The notes under the pieces: generated by a model
What the model was told of the DNA's origin: nothing
The model's database searches: none
What the model saw: the letters and a program-made list of their open reading frames with translations, nothing else
Part shown: piece after piece, positions 23,310 to 32,893 of the stretch
Layout: each line of letters begins with the position of its first letter
Position numbering within the stretch: position 1 is the stretch's first letter
Made by a program: the position numbers and the translations under genes
Assembly (NCBI GenBank): GCA_922989275.2
Contig: OV277863.1
Span: 19,062,001-19,126,000 of the forward strand
Length of the DNA stretch: 64,000 nucleotides
Reading direction: 5' to 3'
DNA from: Gari tellinella
Lineage: Eukaryota; Mollusca; Bivalvia; Cardiida; Psammobiidae

Positions 23310-23386
23310 CTCTTCTGGGTTGTATTTGGAGAGGACGCCATTTCCATTAAACTCCTCTAAAGCATCCTTCAGTTTTCTGGACGAAT
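23310..23386 (-). CDS. Dgk: Diacylglycerol kinase, exon 2 (N-terminal homology region)
   Basis: A 77-nt minus-strand exon between a strong acceptor (TTTGTATATTTCAG, AG at 23388-23387) and a consensus donor (GAAGAG|GTAAGTG, GT at 23309-23308). It takes one T from exon 1 to make Tyr and ends in phase 0, so residues 23-48 read [20 protein letters not shown] followed by KYNPEE. This matches the YSTKK-KDVLEEF-GNG-L-KY-PE stretch of vertebrate DGK beta as I recall it, and continues directly into exon 3. Too short to be found by ORF length; found from splice sites plus homology. Confidence 0.93.
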
Positions 23387-23615
23387 CTGAAATATACAAA
23401 CATATCAAATTACACTTATATTAACCAGTTTTTATGCTAAAATTGTCATATGGACTATTCCCATTTTGAAAATTGACCAGTTCATATTGATTTTTTGAGC
23501 TGTTTTTAGAAATTATTTCAGATAAATAATTATGTTTAAGTAAAACAAACAGTGCAGACCCTGATCACAGTGTTTGCAAAATATATACATAGACTGGTTT
23601 CCAGTACAAACAGCA

Positions 23616-23828
23616 TTAACCCTTAGCCCGCCAAATAAATTGTCGTCTGCTATATTTCTCTTCTGCTTCAAGTTTCAAAGTGCTTCAAAGTTGCTCAAAA
23701 TTGCTGAAAATGTTGTCTGAGTGTCAAACAGCTTGGATCCGGATGAGACGCCGAGTTACTCGGCGTCTCATCCTGATCCAAGCTGTTTGCATATGGAGCT
23801 AAGTCGTGCGTGGCAGGCTAAGGGTTAA
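23616..23828 (+). mobile_element. MITE family C in DGK intron 1
   Basis: TTAACCCTTAGCCCGCC to GGCAGGCTAAGGGTTAA; palindrome centre 'gagttactc'. Lies about 230 bp upstream of exon 2. Confidence 0.9.
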
Positions 23829-23872
23829 CATGAGTAAACCTCAGAATATAACTTAATACTTCGTACAGTTAC

Positions 23873-24020
23873 ACACTGTGCTCCCTCTCTACAACAACAC
23901 CCAATGGCAGACAAAGATTTTGTTTGTTGTTCGGAGGTAGTTGTTATTGGGAGGGAAGTTGCCATACATTTGCCATACATTTGCAAACAGCTTGAATCTA
24001 GATCAGACACCGCTTACAGT
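23873..24020. mobile_element. Family G fragment
   Basis: 'cactgtgctccctctctaca', 'ttggcagacaaagatt'-like sequence and one H2 arm; no second half. Confidence 0.5.
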
Positions 24021-24062
24021 GATGTAATGCATGATGATTAACACCTACAAATTTGTTATTTC

Positions 24063-24732
24063 TTAACCCATTACCCCATAGCCTGTTTCTAGTTTTGATG
24101 ATAGTTGACCACTTAAAGAGGCTCGCAACCGGATCAAGCATTAAAAATAGTAATTTGTAAATATATGTCAAATGCTTATATAAATGGGTAAAATTTAGTT
24201 TAGGAAATTCTGTTAAAAAATGCATTTTTCCAAAATAAAAAAAGAAGAGACTGAGATTTGGTGGGATTCGAACCCGTGACCATCCATGCGGCTCGGGTTT
24301 ATGTCTGACCCCGTGTAGAGAAGCAACAACAACAACTATACCGTTAGCTAACGCTATGGAAAAACGATGGAAAATATCTAAAAAACTAAGATTCGGTGAC
24401 GATTCTTGAGACGTTTTTTGGACAGATCATATTTTTTTAATGTCAATTAATTAAAAGCCAAATAATGCCACAAATTTGCTTTTATTTGAGTATTTTATTT
24501 TATTTTGACAAGAACACCATCCGGTTGCGAGTCCCTTTAAAGCAGGCTGAAAGTAAAGCAGAATGTGCTTAAGGCGCATTCTGCTTTACTTTCAATCTGC
24601 TTTAAGCTATTATCTGCTAGAATATAGAAAATATTTCTTATGATTTTTATTTGTGACAGTATGAATTGGAATTCCTTCAGTAGAAGAATTAATTAAAGGC
24701 GTAAAAATGTGTATTTAGGGGGGATGGGTTAA
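24063..24732 (-). mobile_element. MITE family A interrupted by K
   Basis: TTAACCCATTACCCCATAG left arm stops at 'gaccacttaa'; after K it resumes 'TTAAagcaggctgaaag' through the hairpin to 'gggatgggttaa'. Confidence 0.87.
24113..24540 (-). mobile_element. TTAA element family K with partial tRNA-like interior
   Basis: Termini TTAAAGAGGCTCGCAACCGG / CCGGTTGCGAGTCCCTTTAA, with TTAA shared by host and element on both sides. Inside on the minus strand is a tRNA B-box-like GGGTTCGAATCC (complement near 24262-24280). The A-box half present in the 32825 copy has been deleted. Confidence 0.82.
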
Positions 24733-24864
24733 ATATTGAGCAGTAGAGCTAGCACAAATGCCAGTATTGTACTATGACAACTTGTCCACAAATATCTTTT
24801 TTTGTTCAACATGTCAATAATACAAATACCAGAGGTAACTGCAAAGGTCAATGCAATACAATTT

Positions 24865-25350
24865 TTAACCTTATACTCCACAAGCTTTATATGCCATTTA
24901 ACTCTTTCCTCCCTGAAACTTTAAATGGACAATTCCAGTTTCCATTTTAGTCTTGTCCATTTCTGACTTTTAAGGGTTGTTTTTGTCACTGTTTGGTATT
25001 ATATAAACAGTGAAGACCCTGATCAGAGGGCTCCTTTCGGAGCCCTCTGATCTGGGTCTTCACTGTTTGCATAGGACAAGTGTACTATCCACATGTGCAC
25101 TGTTTGAAAAGGACGCATATATGCGGGACTAGGGTTCAAATGGTTAACACCTTAATTGATTCCTCCACTGCAGAATATAGTTTCGCTTGATGCAATCTTG
25201 AATATGCACAATGCAAAATACTTTCTATATGGAAGTTTAAAGCAGGTTGAAAGTAAAGCAGAATGTGCCTTAAGGTGAATTCAGCTTTACTTTCAACCTG
25301 CTTTAAGTGATCACCTATTTTCAAAACTAGAAACAGGCTATGGGGTAATG
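24865..25350 (+). mobile_element. MITE family A interrupted by B
   Basis: 'TTAACCttatactccacaag...atgcc' then B, then 'caccttaattgattcctcc' through the hairpin to 'aaacaggctatggggtaatg'. Confidence 0.83.
24898..25147 (+). mobile_element. MITE family B nested in A
   Basis: Very similar to the copies at 15930 and 50588 (same 'ctcctttcggag' centre and 'atctgggtcttcactg' arm), inserted at the same TTAA of the A left arm as at 15930. Confidence 0.9.
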
Positions 25351-25367
25351 CAGGGCCTAGTTTCCAA

Positions 25368-25657
25368 ATAATGCGATTTTAATAGATTGTAGCTTAAAGC
25401 TGGTTGAAAGAAAAGCATAATGTGCATTCTGCTTTACTTGCAACTAGCTTTAAGTGGTCAGCTGTCTTCAAATCTAGAAACAGGCTATGGAGTAAACGGT
25501 TACGGTGCATTCTGCTTTACTTTATGCCTGCTTTAAGCTATCATTTGCCAGGATATAGAAACTATTTCAGATGGTGCATATTCATGACTGCATAAAGTGG
25601 GTTTCTTCAGCTGTGGAATAAATTAAAGTCGTAAAAAGGTGCATGATCTAGGGGGTT
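25368..25657. mobile_element. Two joined family A fragments
   Basis: One hairpin at 25390-25455 with right arm to 'atggagtaaacggtta', then a right half starting 'cggtgcattctgctttac' and ending 'tctagggggttaa'. Confidence 0.65.
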
Positions 25658-25974
25658 AATGCCTTTACCAAATTCTGATGTCACTACTCATTTGAATTCT
25701 CTCTTCTGTGACTACTCATTAGAGTTATTTATGTACAGACATAAGGAATTTAGTTTTGGAAACTACTCCCCTAATCTGCAGTCCTGTAGTATGTCTCCTG
25801 TTCTTCTTAAATTGACATATTCTATGGAGTAAAGGGTTATATTGACTGGTATTTGCAAACATATTCTGGACTTCCTACCTGGGAACTAATTGTCTTAGTG
25901 GAATTGAATAACTAGAAATGTGAAAAGGTGTATTTATGGGGTAAAGGGTGAAAGCAGACAACAACCAAAGCAGG

Positions 25975-26290
25975 ATTGATGATTTGATTTGTGTGTTAAC
26001 TTTTGTTTCTGCCATCTATGGACTAATTGGACACCCCAGAGAGAAGGGAGCGGATACAGAAAACCTGGGCGCAATTGCGCCCAGGTTTTCTGTATCCGCT
26101 CCCCTCTCTCTGGGGCGTCCAAATATGCCCTACTCCTTTTATCGACAGAGTTCTCTGGTTCTTTTAGATGCCCAGTGTAAAGCACTGATACATCGGACTT
26201 CGTTTTGTAAAGTCTCATCCAAAGGACTTGGTCTGATGGGGAATCGAACTCACGACCCCTAATACCGCAGTCCAGTGTGCTACCTCTGGG
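25975..26290 (-). mobile_element. tRNA-derived SINE-like element M, with palindrome
   Basis: On the minus strand a tRNA-like head spans about 26290-26225: A-box-like 'agaggtagcacactgg' and B-box-like 'gagttcgattcccc'. A body follows that is shared with 38545-38765 and, diverged, 35985-36135 ('ggttcttttagatgcc', 'ccccagagagaggggagcgg'). ORFs of about 100 codons on both strands come from the palindrome. Confidence 0.7.
26026..26123. repeat. 49-bp-arm palindrome inside SINE-like M
   Basis: Centre 'gcgcaattgcgc' (26074/26075). Arms run from 'attggacaccccagag' to 'ctctggggcgtccaaat' with about three mismatches. Other M copies have a single arm. Confidence 0.93.
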
Positions 26291-26569
26291 CAGCATCTGC
26301 TGGTAAAACTAAGCAGGAGAAGGGTTAGTAAGCTGCTGAATGCCAGTGAATGGTATCACTGCTAATCTATAGTAAGGAGCTTCTGTAGAGGAAAGGTTAA
26401 ACCCTTTTCCCTCAATGTTCATCAGTGCAAATCACCTATATCTAACTGATAAGCTTAATTCTAGGATGCAAATTGCAATATCACTTCCAATCAAGCTGAT
26501 TTGTTACATTGTTCATTCCGCATGCTGGTGAATTTTTTCATCTGCAACAATTATTATTGTTGTCTGCTA

Positions 26570-26762
26570 CAGGGTTCCAGATAAGGGGGGTATTTCAAAA
26601 GCTAAAATCTTTATTTTTGCTTTAAACCCTATGGTGTCACTACTCATTAGAATCGTCTCCAAGAGACGATTCTAATGAGTAGTAACACCATAGGATTTGG
26701 TGCTGAAATGAGTGAGAAAACATTGAATTTGTTCAGTAAAATCTCTCTTATCTGGAGCCCTG
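26570..26762. mobile_element. MITE family D, TSD CTGCTA
   Basis: CAGGGTTCCAGATAAG / CTTATCTGGAGCCCTG, inner hairpin with loop 'gtctccaagagac'; CTGCTA directly repeated at both ends. Confidence 0.9.
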
Positions 26763-26919
26763 CTGCTACTATTTTAAAAGCAGAATTTTAAAAATTTCTT
26801 TTTGACATTTAAAAACACGAGTTAAGAGAATCATGATGAGACGCCTCAAAATGCGACGATTTATCAGAATCGAAACTGTTCGCAAAGATAACCATGATTT
26901 TGCCTCTTCCGTGCAGAGC

Positions 26920-27135
26920 TTAACTTTTTCAACACTATAAGTTACTCTTGTGGGTTATAACGTTCTCATGTGGATCTTTTTGGTTTCCAAAATATGAACC
27001 AGTCTACTTGGAAGTCTGGGAAGTTTAATAAATACTGGTCTAAATGAGAAAACAGTGCAGACCCTGATCAGGATCTACACCGTTTTCAAGTGTTTGAGTA
27101 TATTTTAAACAGTTCCATGGTGTTGAAAGAGTTAA
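26920..27135 (+). mobile_element. TTAA element family Q
   Basis: TTAACTTTTTCAACACTATA / TGGTGTTGAAAGAGTTAA with 'agtctacttggaagtctggg' and a shortened H2 palindrome (27055-27095). Confidence 0.78.
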
Positions 27136-27703
27136 ATTCAGTTGGCAGCTTAAACCAAGATAAAAGTAAAGCAGGAATATTCATCAGGAGCTACATGTAT
27201 CTACTTTACTTTCACCTTACTTAATCCATTTATGCCTGGATATTGAATTTGCAATGCACAATCAATTTACACTTGCTAGAATATTTCATTGTAGATACAC
27301 AAGGATGATCTAAAGACACTGCTGTGTTTGTCCATACAGTCAGATGTTTCATAATTATGATATATAGAAAAATGTGCAGACCCTGATGAGACGCTGCATA
27401 ACAGGGCATCTCATCAGAATCTACTGTTTGCAGGGCTTTTTTACCTTGTATAGAAGAGGCCGAAATTCTGTGACTTTCCAATTAGAATTAGATCTATGTT
27501 GACAGTCATTTGTTTATTGAAGTATGAAAGTCAATCTACATTTTCCCAATTTGGCTGAATATCGCGCTTGAATTTCCCAAACGAAAGGCACACTAGGCTT
27601 CTAATTTACTTTCATGATTTATGACTTTTCCCCCTTGTCATAGCTGATGGGTTTAAGTGCCACACACCTGTCCAAAATATGTCATATTTAAAACAATATT
27701 TTA

Positions 27704-28298
27704 ATTTTTCCCGTCGCAGACGGGTCTGTTTTGTATTTTGACCTCAACTCTATGAAACAATTTAACCAATCAGGAATGATCAGAAATCCTGGTCAATGAT
27801 CACGTGCTTGAAATGCAGTACTCTTATCGGCCAATGGCCTAGACTGGCGTTCTGTTATTTTTTCACATCAATCTTGCGAGTGTAAACCTGGCAAAACATT
27901 GAGATGCAGTCTATGTCATCATTTCTAAATTTAGCGTGGATAAGCTCTAAATTTAGCTGTTAAGTCAGAATCTCTCTGGTTAAGTGAATACTGTACAGTG
28001 GAGAATGTGTTATTCTTTCCCAATAAACCTGTTTACGCTAAAACTATTATTTGCAGTGCAAACAATTTGGAGCCAGATCAGACGCCGGGTAACCCGGCGT
28101 CTGATCAGGCTCCAAACTGTTTGCCACCAAGATAAACATGAAATATCAGAATTGTCCAAAAGTTGTTCTTTTCTACGTTTTAGTGTTTTGCGTTTGCGTA
28201 CGTTTGCGTTTAAACGGGAAAGAATAACAGATTCTCCACTGTACCCCACACAAAACTTTAACCTGCGACGGAATATCTTTTTTAAAGATATTTCTTGT
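27704..28298 (+). mobile_element. Composite element L, copy 1 (carries a family E MITE)
   Basis: Outer CCGTCGCAG at 27711 and its complement CTGCGACGG at 28263. Nearly the same sequence lies inverted at 52483-53117, with E at the same position. ORFs here mirror those of the second copy and look non-coding (they run through the hairpin). Confidence 0.82.
27994..28243 (+). mobile_element. MITE family E within L
   Basis: TACAGTGGAGAATGTGTTAT to 'aacagattctccactgta'; palindrome 'tggagccagatcagacgccg' around 'gggtaaccc'. Confidence 0.88.
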
Positions 28299-28476
28299 TT
28301 ACCCTTTTATAAGAAAAAAAATAAATTCAAACAGCAAATTAAGCACTGTCCTAATTGGTAACATGTTTAATATTGGCCAAAATACACTTCATTAACATAT
28401 CTAGGGATCTTTGTCTCAGAATTTTAAAATACACCTTCAAACTTTTGTTATGTAACATCAAGGTTTTTTTTACCCT

Positions 28477-28680
28477 TTAACCCATTATACCGCCTCTAAT
28501 ATATCCCTCCACTGAAGAAAATACTTCCAATCTATACAGTTGTGAATAATTAAAACTATTAGAAATAATTTCTATATTATAGCAGCTGGTAGCTTAAAGC
28601 AGGCTGACAGTTAAGTAGAATGCACCCTAAGGGGCGTTCTACTTTATCTATCTAGTCATGTGACTGGACTATGGGGTGTT
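28477..28680 (+). mobile_element. MITE family A, truncated
   Basis: TTAACCCATTATACCGCC left; second hairpin arm stops at 'gttctactttat', then a short right end 'gactatggggtg'. Confidence 0.72.
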
Positions 28681-28937
28681 TAACCCTTTCCCCCATAGAA
28701 GCGACTTTTAGCGTATTTTATTTATTCCTCCGCTGAAGAAAATAGTTCCATTTTATACGCTCATGAACAATTACTATTACTATTTTTAAGTATTTTATAT
28801 AGCCTAGTAGATTTTAGCTTAAAGCAGGCTGAAAGAAAAGCAGAATGTGCCTTACGGCACATTCTGCTTTACTTTCAACCTGCTTTAAGTGGTCACCAGT
28901 TTTCAAAACTAGAAACAGCTATGGGGTAAAGGGTTTA
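28680..28937 (+). mobile_element. MITE family A
   Basis: Adjacent to the previous copy and sharing its TTAA; good hairpin; right end 'ctatggggtaaagggttta'. Confidence 0.85.
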
Positions 28938-29201
28938 TGAGGTGTGATTTATTGGTCAAATAGCCGTGTAAAGTGTTTCTTTTGGTGATGAAGATTTTGT
29001 CAATTTGTAGAACAGACTTTTGGTTATCAGAATATGTCAAAAAAAAAAACAACATAAATTTTGCAGTTTTAAGGGTAAAATGACACCTTAAACATAGAAG
29101 AGTACAAAAAATACTTTATCTGTTAGGAAAGGTTGATTTGTTCTGATAGGACAGAAATGATTTAACAATGAAAGCAAGCGATCACGATAAGGATTTAGAT
29201 T

Positions 29202-29452
29202 TTACGCATTTTTACACCTTTAATTTATTCCTACACTGAAGAAAAATTAAATAATTACTTTTTATACAGTCATGAATATATAATATGCACCATAAGAAAT
29301 AGTTTCTAAATCCTAGCAGATGGATTTAGCTAAAAGCAGGCTGAAAGATAATCAGAATGTGCCTTAAGGCACATGTTGCTTTACTTTCAACCTGCTTTAA
29401 GTTGTCACCTGTCTTCAAAACCAGAGACATCTTATGGGATAAAGTGTTTAAT
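29202..29452 (+). mobile_element. MITE family A
   Basis: Left terminus decayed; hairpin present; right 'cttatgggataaagtgtttaa'. 29453-29745 holds two weak H1 hairpins (29535-29625, 29665-29735). Confidence 0.75.
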
Positions 29453-29745
29453 CATTAAATGAGGTTTACTTCTGTAGCTTATGGAATTCAAAGACTGCCA
29501 AAATAACCTTTTCCTACATCCTTATTCCTAAGTGGCTGCTTCAAGAAGAGTCAAATTAAAGCAGAAATCTCCAAAAGGGGTACTTCTGCAAGCAGCTTTA
29601 CTTTCAGCCTGTTTTAAGCAGCCATCTGCTTGAAACACCAAAAACAAGCAATGAGGTAAAGGGTTAAAGAATGATGAAAGTAAAGCAGATATCTCCCTTT
29701 ATCTGCTTTACATTTAGTTCTGTTATAAGCAGGGATGTGTCTTAA

Positions 29746-30244
29746 TTAACCAATTACCATGTAATGTGTTGTTGTTGTTTTTATGCCTTTATTTTATTCC
29801 TCCAATGAAGAAAATAGTTCCACTTTAGACAGTCATAGATATGCACAAAAGGAATATTTTCTTTATCCTAGCAGATAGAGCTTAACCCTTTCCCTTATAG
29901 AAGCGACTTTTAGCGTATTTAATTCATTCCTCCGCTGAAGAAAATAGTTCCAGTTTATACCCTCATGAACAATAACCATTACAAATATTTTATATAGCCT
30001 AGCAGATTTTAGCTTAAAGCATGCTGAAAGTAAAGCAGAATGTGCCTTAAGGCACATTCTGCTTTACTTTCAACCTGCTTTAAGTGGTGACCTGTCTTCA
30101 ATATTATAACTAGGCTATCAGGTAAAGGGTTAAGGTAGGATGAAAATGAAGCAGAATGGTCACCAGCATTCTGCTTCACTTTCAACCTGCTTTAAGTGGT
30201 CATCTGTCTTCAAACAACGAACAAGATACTGGGTAATGGGTTAA
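29746..30244 (+). mobile_element. MITE family A, outer copy
   Basis: TTAACCAATTACCATGTAAT left arm to 'gcagatagagc'; nested A; then 'TTAAggtaggatgaaaatgaag' through its own hairpin to 'actgggtaatgggttaa'. Confidence 0.82.
29882..30133 (+). mobile_element. MITE family A nested in A
   Basis: Inserted at the TTAA of the 'tagcTTAAagcagg' stem base of the outer copy; both ends intact. Confidence 0.88.
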
Positions 30245-30620
30245 GACTATTTTGCTTAAAGCAGGCTGAAAGTAAGGCATAATGTGCCTTAACACATTCA
30301 ACCCTAGCGACGAGCATACTCGTCATTTACAAACAGTGCACCTGTTAGGATTACACTTGTCCTATGCACACAGTGTAGACCCTGAACAGAGGGTTCCATA
30401 AAGAGCCCTCTGATCAGGGTCTACACTGTTTGTCATTTTGAAATATATTGTCAAAATCAACCCTATATAGTCAAAAATGGACTAGACCTATTTTGAAATT
30501 GGAATAGTCCATTAAAAGTTTCAGGGGTGAATGAGTTAAGGCATATTCTGCTTTTCTTTCAACCTGCTTTAAGTGGTAAGCTGTCTTTAAAACTAGAAAC
30601 AAGCAATGGGGTAATGGGTT
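30245..30620 (+). mobile_element. MITE family A, left arm lost, hairpin centre interrupted by B
   Basis: 'tttgcttaaagcaggctgaa...aatgtgcc' then B, then 'ggcatattctgcttttcttt' to 'caatggggtaatgggttt'. Confidence 0.82.
30289..30539 (-). mobile_element. MITE family B in the hairpin centre of A
   Basis: Left junction 'gtgcc-TTAA-cacattcaaccc', right junction 'gaatgag-TTAA-ggcatattc'. Inverted relative to most B copies. Confidence 0.88.
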
Positions 30621-30718
30621 TAACAGCCAGCTGTCTCGAGCATCCTTTCAGCCTGCTTTCTGCAGCCAGCTTTCTTTTACACTGAAAGCCAGCAATGATG
30701 TGTGATATGGAAACTTAC

Positions 30719-30785
30719 ATGAGGTATATTCCTGTAGCTGATGGAATTCAGCAGGACTCAGCTTCTGCCAGTTATACCCCGACAT
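30719..30785 (-). CDS. Dgk: Diacylglycerol kinase, exon 1 with start codon
   Basis: Minus strand. ATG at 30785-30783 in a strong context (CTGCACCATGTCG); the frame above it is closed by TGA at 30854-30852 with no other ATG, so this start is well supported. It encodes 22 residues, MSGYNWQKLSPAEFHQLQEY then TS, plus one base, and ends at a consensus donor (CCTCAT|GTAAGTTT, GT at 30718-30717). The W-LSP-EF-QLQ-Y pattern is how vertebrate type I DGKs begin, as I recall them. Phase 1 matches exon 2. Intron 1 is about 7.3 kb, intron 2 about 10.2 kb, intron 3 about 10.5 kb, all filled with the repeats listed here. The antisense 125-codon ORF at 30695-31072 is a shadow. Confidence 0.88.
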
Positions 30786-32356
30786 GGTGCAGTCAGCTGT
30801 CTCTCTCGGCCCCACCACTTGTCTCACCGTGGCATCCGGCAAAATCTCCGATCAACAACTCCACTCTGATTATCGATGAGTTGCCGCTGCATCTCCCAAT
30901 TTCTTGCGAGTGTCACGACAGCTTAACAGAAATGTCACAGAATTCTACACTTTTCCTGTGTTCACTTTTCACTCCAATCACAAATTATCCTCCAAGTATC
31001 TTTCCTCATCCACTTAATTTCACACTAAAACATATGGAATATTCCATTCCTTGTAGAGATGCCGTATACTGACTACAGCCACTTACTACAAACCTCTGTT
31101 ATGGCAATGGTGTATATCAATACTTGTGTCACTATCAGACTAAACATAGCAGGCGTAAGCCAACAATTATTCTCCTAAGTCAGCGAGGTTTTGCACCAGT
31201 TACTCACTCAGTAGCATAAGAGTCTGAATTATCATCAAATAACCTTTTGTGTATTATAATGCACACATGCACACACACACAAAACTCCAGTTTCCAATAT
31301 ATATGGATCACTTTGTTACCATAGCAACCAGAGAGTACATCATACTGAAAATTCTTCTCCAATAATCACAATCGTTTAAGGTCACCAATTTGTTGTCAAG
31401 AATGACATTCTGCTTCCAAATGACATATATGGAACACTTCATGAGGTAAAAATCCCTCGTTTTTCTCAGCAAGCCTTATAGGGAGTTCAGTTAATATGGC
31501 TTCACATTCCACTTGTTCTCCTACAATCTTACAAGTGGTCTTAAAATATAAAATAAATCAATATTGCTACAGCCCTTTAGTGGTTCATGTTTTGATGAAA
31601 AGTTGGGCGGGGGAGCGTACTGGAACAAGGCAGGATATATTTTCCTCCCTACTGCCTGTAGAGTAGTTATGTAAAACTACAAGCCATATGTAGCCGAGGA
31701 AACATCACAAAGTATAGCCTATAAGCGATTCAATAAGTCACAACAGTAATATCTCAAATATACTGCTATGCATGCAACATTTCCTGTAATTTTCCAAAAT
31801 CAGTCAGTTTCACACTTACTCACACAAACAAAGCATATGTCTCCACCGTAAACATATCAGATCATATTAATAGATATCAAGCTATGCAGGTCTACTGTAT
31901 CTATTTGTCTGTAGTTTTCCAATCCTCCTGTTTTTCTGCCAGGAGTTGTTGTTTTGGATGCTGTTGTGTTCGACGGTTTTTTGTCTATACCTTATTGGAC
32001 CCGAAACTTTCAATCAGAGACTTGTGAAAATAGATGGGAATATGAGAAGCCGGTCTGTTCCTGCTGTGGAGCAGACTGAGTGACATAAAAATAAATACAC
32101 AGGAGCCATGCAAACCGTTATTTTCTTGTTAAACTATCGGTTATTCCACAGAAGTCAGCTGTAGAACAGGACACATGGTAGAATGGCTTCGTTTCTCAGT
32201 CTGTATTTCCTTCCCATGACAATTCATGAATCTCATTACACAGTGCCTGAAAATATAAAACAAGGCATTTTAGAGCTCTATTGCCGAGGAAGAAATATTC
32301 CACAGTAAAATTAGACAGTGACGTTATTTACAGTCCTTGTGTCAACTAATTCCTTC
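30786..32356 (-). promoter_or_regulatory. Non-repetitive 5' region of the DGK gene
   Basis: The longest stretch in the left half free of recognisable MITEs. It includes the 5' UTR next to the ATG and possibly the promoter. A (CA)n run lies at 31263-31282. I find no convincing TATA box. The repeat-free character is direct; the regulatory role is inferred from position. Confidence 0.4.
31991..32246 (-). other. Candidate upstream 5' UTR exon
   Basis: On the minus strand a good acceptor (TTTTATATTTTCAG, AG at 32248-32247) and a donor-like AATAAG|GTATAG (GT at 31990-31989) enclose 256 nt with stops in all frames. It might be an internal non-coding exon of the DGK transcript. Splice-site matches alone are weak evidence. 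Confidence 0.22.
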
Positions 32357-32627
32357 TTAACCCATTACTCTATAGATACGCATCTTAATGTAACTAATTT
32401 ATTCCTCCACTAAAGAAAATAGTTCCAATTTATACAGTGATGCATGCATGAATAATATTATGTATCATCAGAAATATTTTCCTATATTCTAGCAGAAGAT
32501 AACTTAAAGCAGGCTGAAAGTAAGGCAGAATGTCCCTTAATTAAGGCACATTCTGCTTCACTTTCAACCTGCTTTAAGTGGTCCCTTGTCTTCAATACTA
32601 GAAACAGGCTATGGGGTAATAGGTTAA
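32357..32627 (+). mobile_element. MITE family A
   Basis: Complete; the hairpin centre carries an extra 'ttaa' (cttaattaaggc). Shares its right TTAA with the next copy. Confidence 0.87.
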
Positions 32628-32893
32628 CCCATTACCTCATAGCCTGTTCTAGTTTTGAAGATGGGCAACTACTTAATGCAGATTGAAAATAAAGAAGAAT
32701 GATTTTTCAACCTGCAGCTGTAAGCTACCATCTGCCAAGATCATAGCATAAATTTCTTATGATACATATTCATGACTGTATAAATTGGAGCCTTTTTTTC
32801 TTCAATGGAAGAAAATTGGAAGGCATTAAAGAGGCTCGCAACCGGATTTAGCATTAAAAATGGTAATTTGTAAATATATGTCAAATGATTATA

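Noticed and set aside
25934..26296. ORFs of 104-120 codons on both strands
   Set aside because: They run through the M palindrome and tRNA-like head; the mirrored reading frames are a product of the inverted repeat.
27984..28361. 125-codon ORF, also found as 115 codons at 52452-52799
   Set aside because: It spans the nested family E MITE and its hairpin in both L copies; similarity comes from element duplication, not from a conserved protein.
30695..31072. 125-codon plus-strand ORF
   Set aside because: Antisense to DGK exon 1 and its leader; no homology or splice support.
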